Shown here: piece after piece, positions 5,760 through 10,634 of the stretch
Position numbering within the stretch: position 1 is the first letter of the stretch
Layout: every line of letters begins with the position of its first letter
Notes under the pieces: generated by a model
The model's database searches: none
Seen by the model: only the letters and a program-made list of their open reading frames with translations
What the model was told of the DNA's origin: nothing
Source: Candidatus Omnitrophota bacterium
GTDB lineage: Bacteria; Omnitrophota; Gorgyraeia; B26-G9
DNA: 10,634 nt
Assembly: GCA_028718845.1 (NCBI GenBank)
Contig: JAQULA010000042.1
Location: 1 to 10,634 of the forward strand
Direction of reading: 5' to 3'
Made by a program: the position numbers and the translations under genes

Positions 5760-6362
5760 ATGGAAATAAAAAAAATCATAGCACGAGAAGGATTGATTAT
5801 TATTGCATGCGTATTTATCCTTTGCATGAGTAACTTAATTCTTGAGGGCATCATCCCGCTACCAGAAAATTACGAATGGATAAACAAAAAATCCACAGGT
5901 TACTATCTTGATGGTCTCTATATAGAAACGGAGAAGCCAACAAACTGTTTAAATATATATGAAAACGCGGAATTTAATGTAACTCATCCTAAAATTACTC
6001 TAATTATAACAACAATCGCACAAGTTATGTTTAAGATGGCCTTACTTTTTTACCCGATATATTGGGCAATTAGGTTTGGGCTATTGGCAATCAAAATAAT
6101 CTTTAGAAATGGAGTTACAAAAACACATTTGCGTGAAATTTTAATTATTGTCTTCTGTTTAATATGTTTGATTATAAGCGTGCTTGTCAGTTTTTTTAAG
6201 AAAAGTAATGTAGGTGCATGGACATTATTTTTGTATCCAATTTATTTGATAAGTAGATTCATCTTCTGGGCCATCAAGATATTAACGAAAAAAGAAGAAC
6301 CTTTACAAGATAGTACGGGGCGTTCATCAAAGTATCAAAAAGCACATAACGATTCGCATTAG
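5760..6362 (+). CDS. Membrane protein with duplicated YPIY...AIKI segment
   Basis: A 200-residue protein with an N-terminal membrane helix (about 10-32), an ~50-residue polar segment probably outside the membrane, then three or four helices from residue 77 to 176. Two of these share a pattern: LLFYPIYWAIRFGLLAIKII (about 95-114) and LFLYPIYLISRFIFWAIKIL (about 156-175), that is YPIYxxxRFxxxAIKIx, an internal duplication. A polar, basic tail follows (KYQKAHNDSH). No family was recognised and no catalytic motif is visible. The ATG lies 9 nt after attC site D without a clear Shine-Dalgarno sequence. No attC-like structure follows its TAG, unlike the other cassettes. Confidence 0.75.
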   Translation: MEIKKIIAREGLIIIACVFILCMSNLILEGIIPLPENYEWINKKSTGYYLDGLYIETEKPTNCLNIYENAEFNVTHPKITLIITTIAQVMFKMALLFYPIYWAIRFGLLAIKIIFRNGVTKTHLREILIIVFCLICLIISVLVSFFKKSNVGAWTLFLYPIYLISRFIFWAIKILTKKEEPLQDSTGRSSKYQKAHNDSH

Positions 6363-6409
6363 GCAATAGGGACTCCGCCGCCGGTACTTTTATGTGATTT
6401 CCTATATTT

Positions 6410-6676
6410 CCCCCTTTGGAATTTTCTGCTGAGGGGCTTTGATTGAGGGGATGTGTACGAAGGCCAGGAAGGCCGTAGCGCTGCCAAGGCAAGGATGTCT
6501 TGTCAGCGTGAAGCCCGCCTAGGCGGGCGGAATGCATCACCTCAATCATCTTACCTGGTAAACCACAAAAAGAAGCCAATCGCAAAAAAATTCCACGGGG
6601 GCGGTTTTTCTTTGGTTCGTTTCTTTTATCCGCATAAAAGAAACGAACACTGGGGTGCAGGGGCAGGTATCGCCCC
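6410..6676 (+). repeat. Right copy of ~270-bp structured inverted repeat
   Basis: This is the partner of the left repeat in the opposite orientation. Its palindromes are GCCCGCCTAGGCGGGC (6513-6528), the imperfect GCTG...CAGC palindrome (6480-6507), a perfect 15-bp stem (6615-6648) and GGGGC/GCCCC (6660-6676) followed by GCGCTTTTGTTTT. Relative to the left copy several stem positions change on both sides so that pairing is kept. The frame that is open in the left copy has a TAG here, against it being a gene. The hairpin end points toward the 3' end of the CheX-like gene. Confidence 0.85.
6615..6648. terminator. Perfect 15-bp hairpin at the end of the right repeat
   Basis: GTTCGTTTCTTTTAT pairs perfectly with ATAAAAGAAACGAAC across the loop CCGC. 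A second hairpin, GGGGC/GCCCC (6660-6676), followed by a T-rich tract lies just beyond. Together they could end plus-strand transcripts leaving the cassettes and, as the long stem is symmetric, minus-strand transcripts of the CheX-like gene. There is no direct T-run after the long stem, so it may instead act in RNA stability. Confidence 0.45.
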
Positions 6677-6736
6677 GCGCTTTTGTTTTCTCTCCCGCGG
6701 ACTTCAGGTTTCTATTCGCTCAATGCTATCCGCTAA

Positions 6737-7615
6737 CTACTTCTTTAGGAACACCAAAAAGAACGACACCGGCCCGTAGGTCGTGATCAGGGTCGTGAGC
6801 ACCACCGCTTCATTCGGGCGGATGTTATAATGCGTTTCTCCGCTTTTATCTTCCGGCACCTTCGGGGTCAGCTCTCCGAATTCTTCGAGATTACTGCTGG
6901 CTTGTCCGCAGATCATATTGGCCAGTTCGCGCAGTGTGTCCATGATGACGGCGTTGCTGACCGGAGCGTTTTCCAGGGTTTGATATTTTGCGGCAATTAT
7001 CGTGGCCGTGTCCCGGGGGATCATCAGCACAAAGCGGCTGATCTGCCGGCTGAGCGCTCCGTTGAAATTAACCTGGATCGAAATGTGTTCCAGGGGAACG
7101 GAATGTTCCATGACCGCGTAATGGTCGCATTTGGCCACCAGGTGGACCATGCGCTGGAGAAGTTTTATCGTGTATAAGGTGAATTTTTCGATGTATTGCT
7201 GCTCATGTTCCACGATTTGCGGGAAGCGGAACGGAGCGACCATTGCCGCGTTTTCGTTTTGTTCCCGGATGAAGTCGGCCAAAGCTTTTTCGCGCTGCTG
7301 CTCCGCCAGGTAGCCCAGGGTTACCAGGGCATCGCCGATATAGACATGATTTTGTTTCTGTTTTTTCAGCAGACGGTCGGTCTGTTCCTGGGACAAGAAT
7401 CCCAGGCGCTGCAAAGCCTCACCGAAAAAAATGTCCTCTTTTTTTTGCAGGTCGACCGCTTGTTTTATCTGTTCTTCGGTAAGCAATTTTTCATCGAGCG
7501 CGATCTGTCCGATGGTTTTGTTAAGCACGTCCTGCAGGACCAGCGCTTTGGTCAACTGCTGGGCATTAATGATCCCCTGATTGAGTAGATATTGTCCGAA
7601 AAATGTAGCTCCCAC
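6737..7615 (-). CDS. MshEN-like repeat protein with CheX/CheC-type phosphatase domain
   Basis: A 292-residue protein with a GTG start and a strong AAGGAGGA site on the minus strand (7621-7628). Residues 5-115 hold four motifs in exact 29-residue register (starting at 5, 34, 63 and 92), each of the form xxGxxLxxxGxLxxxQxxxALxxQ. This is the 24-residue motif plus 5-residue spacer of MshEN domains of GspE/PilB-type ATPases, which can bind c-di-GMP. The Arg usually first in the motif is not present. From about 145 to 290 the pattern fits CheX/CheC: the helix around residues 226-240 contains E230-xx-N233-xxx-G237, the ExxN signature of CheY-P phosphatases. It would thus be a signalling protein linking a ligand-binding module to response-regulator dephosphorylation. 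The family calls rest on motifs seen by eye. Confidence 0.8.
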   Translation of the reverse strand: MGATFFGQYLLNQGIINAQQLTKALVLQDVLNKTIGQIALDEKLLTEEQIKQAVDLQKKEDIFFGEALQRLGFLSQEQTDRLLKKQKQNHVYIGDALVTLGYLAEQQREKALADFIREQNENAAMVAPFRFPQIVEHEQQYIEKFTLYTIKLLQRMVHLVAKCDHYAVMEHSVPLEHISIQVNFNGALSRQISRFVLMIPRDTATIIAAKYQTLENAPVSNAVIMDTLRELANMICGQASSNLEEFGELTPKVPEDKSGETHYNIRPNEAVVLTTLITTYGPVSFFLVFLKK

Positions 7616-7658
7616 GGGCCTCCTCCTTGTATGTCGAGTGCGCGATATTTACAAATAA

Positions 7659-7667
7659 AGTATAGCA
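7659..7667 (-). promoter_or_regulatory. Extended -10 promoter for the CheX-like gene
   Basis: On the minus strand the sequence reads TGCTATACT, an extended -10 element (TGnTATAAT type), about 43 nt before the GTG start. No good -35 hexamer is visible at the usual distance, which extended -10 promoters can tolerate. Confidence 0.4.
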
Positions 7668-7816
7668 GATTTTTTGGTACGCGCATAGTATAAAAAACGA
7701 ACAAGAATGCCGATAGAAGAGGGGAGCGGGAAGCAAAAAAGCTGACCGGGTGATTGAGTTCATGCTCTATGTTTTGGGCATCCGGTATTAACCGATAATA
7801 ACTTTATTTTTACATA

Positions 7817-7834
7817 TTGTGAAAAAAAGAGCAA
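7817..7834 (+). promoter_or_regulatory. Possible upstream Rex half-site
   Basis: TTGTGAAAAAAAGAGCAA has a perfect left half of the Rex operator (TTGTGAA-N4-TTCACAA) and a weak right half. It lies upstream of the -35 of the rex promoter and 63 bp, close to six helical turns, from the better site at 7880. Confidence 0.35.
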
Positions 7835-7840
7835 AATTTC

Positions 7841-7868
7841 TTGACATTATTTTGATTTATGGTATATT
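7841..7868 (+). promoter_or_regulatory. Promoter of the rex operon
   Basis: A perfect -35 TTGACA (7841-7846), a 16-nt spacer and -10 TATATT (7863-7868), in an A+T-rich stretch directly upstream of rex. Transcription would start near 7875, just before the Rex-like palindrome. Confidence 0.7.
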
Positions 7869-7879
7869 TAACTACATTA

Positions 7880-7897
7880 TTGTGAATTTTGGAACAA
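7880..7897 (+). promoter_or_regulatory. Candidate Rex operator
   Basis: TTGTGAATTTTGGAACAA has the full left half TTGTGAA and a right half sharing its last four bases with TTCACAA. It sits at the expected transcription start, between promoter and rex, where bound Rex would block transcription. Self-regulation of rex operons is known in other bacteria; binding here is inferred. Confidence 0.5.
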
Positions 7898-7912
7898 AAA
7901 AGTTCAGGTGCT

Positions 7913-8539
7913 ATGAAAAATCGGAAATCGGTTATTCGTCTCTCCCGTTATAAAAATGAGTTGCATCGCTTTAAAACCCAGGGGGCGGTCCGGATCGTTT
8001 CAAATGATTTAGCGTATGCGGTGGGAGTCACGGCTTCACAGGTGCGTAAAGATTTTTCGCTTTTCGGTATTTCCGGAAACCGGAGAGGCGGGTATAAGAT
8101 TGATGAGCTTATTGCCTGGTTGAATAAGATCCTGCGTAAGGATGAGGTCCAAAAGGTTATTATTGTTGGCGCCGGAAATATCGGTTCGGCGCTAATGCAA
8201 TACAGCGGATTTGCCAAAGAAGGCATTCAGATTATTGCCGGATTCGATATCGATCCTTTGAAGTGCCGGCGCGTGGGGGCGGTATCGATTTATCCCCTGG
8301 AAAAGCTTAACGCGTTTGTCCGGGATAACGGTATCGGTATCGGGATTCTTGCCGTTCCCGAGAATGCGGCGCAGCCGGTCCTGGATATCATGGTCGGGGC
8401 CGGAATAAAAGGGGTGTTGAATTTCGCTCCGATCCGGTTACGCGCGCCGGAAGAATGCGTTATCAACAGCGTTAATCTGGTCCCGGAGCTTGAGAATGTT
8501 ATTTATTTCAGTAATGCCGTCCGGGAAAAGAGCGAATAA
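7913..8539 (+). CDS. rex: Redox-sensing transcriptional repressor Rex
   Basis: From ATG 7913 the protein has 208 residues, the normal Rex length. An upstream in-frame TTG (7889) would lie inside the predicted operator and precede the usual Rex N-terminus. Ribosome binding is weak (AGGTG only 2 nt before ATG), so the start is likely but not certain. Residues 1-75 are the winged-helix DNA-binding domain, with the recognition segment VTASQVRKDFSLFG (39-52). Residues 80-185 are a Rossmann domain with GAGNIGSA (86-93) and an acidic residue after strand 2 (FDID, 111-114), favouring NADH. The typical AVPENAAQPVLDIMVGAGIK segment is at 147-166. Rex leaves DNA when the NADH/NAD+ ratio rises and commonly controls fermentation and hydrogenase genes. 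The sensor kinase gene follows after 3 nt. Confidence 0.95.
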   Translation: MKNRKSVIRLSRYKNELHRFKTQGAVRIVSNDLAYAVGVTASQVRKDFSLFGISGNRRGGYKIDELIAWLNKILRKDEVQKVIIVGAGNIGSALMQYSGFAKEGIQIIAGFDIDPLKCRRVGAVSIYPLEKLNAFVRDNGIGIGILAVPENAAQPVLDIMVGAGIKGVLNFAPIRLRAPEECVINSVNLVPELENVIYFSNAVREKSE

Positions 8540-8542
8540 CCC

Positions 8543-10378
8543 ATGAAAACAAAAACTCTGAATAACCGGATCCAGGTAGCGTTCTTAGGCATCATAGTAA
8601 TGACCGGGATCCTGATTTCCCTGCTGGGCGCCTATGTGGTTAAAAAAAATATTATTCAACGGGCGCAGCTGCGGGTACGCAATGACCTGAACGTGGCGCG
8701 GGCGCTTTACGCGGACCAGATCACCACGATTAAAAACGCGTTCGAACTGTTGGCGAACACGCGAGAATTGGCGTCGGCACAGGAAAAAATCGGGCTGGAT
8801 TATCTGTTTATCGTCGGACGGAGCGACCTTCCGGAGCTTCGAAGTGAAATCGCCCGGCAGGCTTTCAACGGCCGGGGTATCGGCGGTACGCGGGTTATCG
8901 GCGCTGCTGAATTGGAGCGTATCGGCGGCGGGCTTATTGAAAAGGCGCGGATAGCCGTCAAAGAAACGCCGCAGGCGCGCCCGTTCAAGCGTACCGCGCT
9001 GGATGCGGCGATGGCCATCGAATATGCGTTGCCTTTGGGCGTTGATAGCCGGGGAACGGTGGAATCGGTCGTGTACGGCGGTAAAGTCATTAACCGGGAT
9101 ACCAAACTGGTAGATACGATCCGGGACCTGGCTTTCGGGCAGCCTGGGCCTAACGGAATCCCGGCGGGTACGGTAACTATTTTTCAGGATGATGTGCGTA
9201 TTGCCACGAACGTGCCCACTTCCAGCGGGGAACGGGCGATCGGTACGCGGGTTTCGGCCAAGGTGTATGATACGGTGGTACTCAGGAAGCAGCTGTGGGT
9301 CGACCGTGCTTTTGTGGTTAATGCCTGGTACCTGACCGCCTATGAGCCGATTAAGGATATTGCCGGAAATATTATCGGGATTTTATATGTGGGAATCGCG
9401 GAAAAACCGTTCCGGGACAGCGAACGCAATATCATGCTGGCATTTTTGCTGGTGATTATCCTGGTGGGGGTGTTGGCGGCGATTGTTTCTTCGGTCCTCG
9501 CCGCTTCGATCGCCCGGCCGGTAACCCAGGTATTGCGGGCAGCGCGGGAATTGTCGAAAGGAGCGCTGCATCACCGCGTTAAAGGCGCCAGCTCGGTGCG
9601 GGAATTGAATGAGCTGGTTGAAGCGTTCAACAGCATGGCCCACACTTTGGCCGAACGGGAGCTGAGCCTGAAGGTATCCAATGAACAGCTTGCCGGGATG
9701 AATAAAAGTTATTTGGATATGATCGGGTTTGTATCGCATGAACTTAAAGGTATTTTGGGCTCAATCGTTATCAATATTTATTCGGTAAAAGACGGTTATC
9801 TCGGACCGTTGACCGGGCAGCAGAAAAAAGCCGTCGATGCCGCGGCAAAAAGCCTGGATCATTTTGAGGATATGGTCCGCAATTATCTTGATCTGTCGCG
9901 GATTGAAAAAGGAGAGTTAACCCTGCATACGGCCGAATTGGATATCGGTGAAGAGGTCATTTTGCCGGCCGTCGGCCATCTGGAAAAACAGGCGCAGGAA
10001 AAAAGTATGCGCGTCGAATGCCGGGGCGCTTCGGGAATAAAAATAACCGCGGACAAGAGTTTGCTGACGATTGTTTGCAATAACCTGCTGGGGAACGCGC
10101 TGAAATACGGGAAGGCCGGTACGACGGTGCGTCTGGATGTCGCCGATGAAGGAAAACAGACTGTTCTGAGCGTGTATAATGAAGGCGATCCGATTACCGG
10201 AGAACAGCAGGCGCTGTTGTTCCGCCGTTTTTCCCGGTTACCTACGGCAAAAGCGGTCAAGGGAACCGGGCTGGGATTATTTATCGTTAAGGCGATCGTG
10301 GAAAAACACGGCGGCACGGTGCAGGCACAACCGCAGCCGCAGGGAAATATGTTTATTGTTACGCTGCCGAAAGAATAA
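8543..10378 (+). CDS. Membrane sensor histidine kinase (Cache-HAMP-HisKA-HATPase)
   Basis: A 611-residue kinase. TM1 is at about 10-33. The periplasmic Cache-type sensor domain spans 34-290; its distal part (GTVTIFQDDVRIATNV, GTRVS, AYEPIKD, GILYVGI) is typical of single-Cache sensors. TM2 is at about 297-321 and HAMP at about 323-375. The HisKA phospho-acceptor is H399 in FVSHELKG. The ATPase domain has an N-box with N514/N518 (NNLLGNALKYG), a G1 region YNEGDPI where the usual Asp is Asn, an F-box LFRRFSRL, and a G2 box GTGLGL (574-579). It should autophosphorylate in response to an extracytoplasmic ligand and pass phosphate to a response regulator, but none is encoded in the window. It starts 3 nt after rex with GAAAAGAG as binding site, so the two form an operon. 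No terminator follows the stop. Confidence 0.94.
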   Translation: MKTKTLNNRIQVAFLGIIVMTGILISLLGAYVVKKNIIQRAQLRVRNDLNVARALYADQITTIKNAFELLANTRELASAQEKIGLDYLFIVGRSDLPELRSEIARQAFNGRGIGGTRVIGAAELERIGGGLIEKARIAVKETPQARPFKRTALDAAMAIEYALPLGVDSRGTVESVVYGGKVINRDTKLVDTIRDLAFGQPGPNGIPAGTVTIFQDDVRIATNVPTSSGERAIGTRVSAKVYDTVVLRKQLWVDRAFVVNAWYLTAYEPIKDIAGNIIGILYVGIAEKPFRDSERNIMLAFLLVIILVGVLAAIVSSVLAASIARPVTQVLRAARELSKGALHHRVKGASSVRELNELVEAFNSMAHTLAERELSLKVSNEQLAGMNKSYLDMIGFVSHELKGILGSIVINIYSVKDGYLGPLTGQQKKAVDAAAKSLDHFEDMVRNYLDLSRIEKGELTLHTAELDIGEEVILPAVGHLEKQAQEKSMRVECRGASGIKITADKSLLTIVCNNLLGNALKYGKAGTTVRLDVADEGKQTVLSVYNEGDPITGEQQALLFRRFSRLPTAKAVKGTGLGLFIVKAIVEKHGGTVQAQPQPQGNMFIVTLPKE

Positions 10379-10524
10379 AAGCGTTAGAAGATAAACAGAT
10401 CGTAATCGATGATGAACACGGATAGTATAGTGAAAAATAGGCCGGTTTTGTGGAAAATTTTTTGCAGGTACTTTTTACTTTTGTCTTTTCAATTTAAACT
10501 TGTTTTAAAAGAAGGGGATAAGCG

Positions 10525-10634
10525 ATGACCGATAATCCGAAAAAGCGATTGCGGGCAATGAAGCAGAAAGCGATTCACGGCAATTTGCATAAATGGACCG
10601 CCTCCACTCGAATTAACGTGGGCATGTCCACCTG
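10525..10634 (+). CDS. N-terminus of a probable thioredoxin-like [2Fe-2S] protein (HndB-like), cut by window end
   Basis: ATG 10525 has a GAAGGGGA site upstream. The 36 visible residues are basic (MTDNPKKRLRAMKQK) and end in RINVGMST followed by TG, most likely the start of a Cys codon. A basic lead followed by a strand reading VGM-S/A/G-TC is how thioredoxin-like [2Fe-2S] proteins begin, such as HndB of NAD(P)-reducing [FeFe]-hydrogenases or the N-terminal extension of NuoF-like subunits. The first Cys is a cluster ligand in those proteins. Its place after rex and a sensor kinase agrees, since such hydrogenase clusters often carry these regulators. With so little sequence the call is tentative. 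Confidence 0.5.
   Translation, partial: MTDNPKKRLRAMKQKAIHGNLHKWTASTRINVGMST

Larger units (their letters stand above)
2502..6362 (+). mobile_element. Integrase-less gene-cassette array (CALIN-like)
   Basis: Four attC-like sites in the same orientation separate short, A+T-rich coding units all on the plus strand, each starting within about 40 nt of the preceding site. This is the layout of integron gene cassettes. No tyrosine recombinase of the IntI type occurs in the window, so it would be a cluster of attC sites lacking an integrase. The array lies between the 3' ends of two convergent chromosomal genes and inside two inverted structured repeats. The last unit has no recognisable attC after it, suggesting the end was trimmed or has decayed. 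Confidence 0.72.

Noticed and set aside
6350..6410. Fifth attC after the last cassette gene
   Set aside because: ACATAACG resembles a left box, but there is no matching palindrome or GTTRRRY box before the right repeat starts.
1936..6736. Composite transposon explanation for the inverted repeats
   Set aside because: No transposase frame or IS-type short terminal repeats were seen in either copy, and no target duplication could be identified beside them.
6453..6779. 108-codon open frame on the plus strand
   Set aside because: It covers the right structured repeat, uses a different frame from the one open in the left copy, and runs into the 3' end of the CheX-like gene.
7889..7912. TTG start for rex
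   Set aside because: It lies inside the likely Rex operator, adds eight residues not expected for Rex, and has no ribosome binding site.
9383..10317. Long minus-strand frames within the histidine kinase gene
   Set aside because: They are opposite a kinase with all expected motifs intact and show no signatures of their own.
1..10634. CRISPR arrays, tRNA or rRNA genes
   Set aside because: No regularly spaced short direct repeats and no cloverleaf or rRNA-like sequence were seen on reading.

Overview
The window reads as a piece of bacterial chromosome, probably from an anaerobe with a redox-regulated fermentative metabolism. Evidence is a Rex repressor, a Cache/HAMP sensor kinase, and the start of a gene resembling the [2Fe-2S] subunit of NAD(P)-linked [FeFe]-hydrogenases. 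The phylum cannot be fixed from the sequence. The style of the genes and the structured intergenic repeats would suit a poorly characterised group such as Omnitrophota, but that is a guess.

Left flank (1-1935): the 3' part of a TPR protein with a small C-terminal beta-rich domain, a small secreted protein, and a macro-domain protein 20 nt behind it. Right flank: on the minus strand (7615-6737) a protein joining four MshEN-like repeats to a CheX-like phosphatase domain. On the plus strand follow rex, a sensor histidine kinase 3 nt behind it, and a truncated gene that may open a hydrogenase operon. A good sigma70-type promoter and Rex-like palindromes precede rex.

Between the convergent macro-domain and CheX-like genes lies a 4.8-kb, visibly A+T-rich accessory island (about 1936-6736). 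It contains four sites (2502-2578, 3481-3553, 4998-5063, 5673-5750) with the layout of integron attC sites: an RYYYAAC-like left end, an imperfect palindrome and a GTTRRRY-like right end, each just after a stop codon or before the next gene. No integron integrase is present, so I read this as a CALIN (cluster of attC sites lacking an integrase). The cassettes carry: (1) two overlapping membrane-protein genes; (2) a two-TM protein with a PLD-like cytosolic domain, overlapping a class I methyltransferase; (3) a winged-helix-like protein with an IQIG sequence resembling a RHIM/amyloid-signalling core; (4) a membrane protein with an internal repeat and no recognisable attC behind it.

The island is bracketed by two diverged copies, in opposite orientation, of a ~270-bp multi-hairpin repeat (1938-2208 and 6410-6676). 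Several stems differ between copies by paired substitutions that keep the pairing. A third small fragment of the same repeat lies near 2304-2336. The strongest candidates for something new are the integrase-less array framed by structured repeats and the possible defence or signalling proteins inside it.
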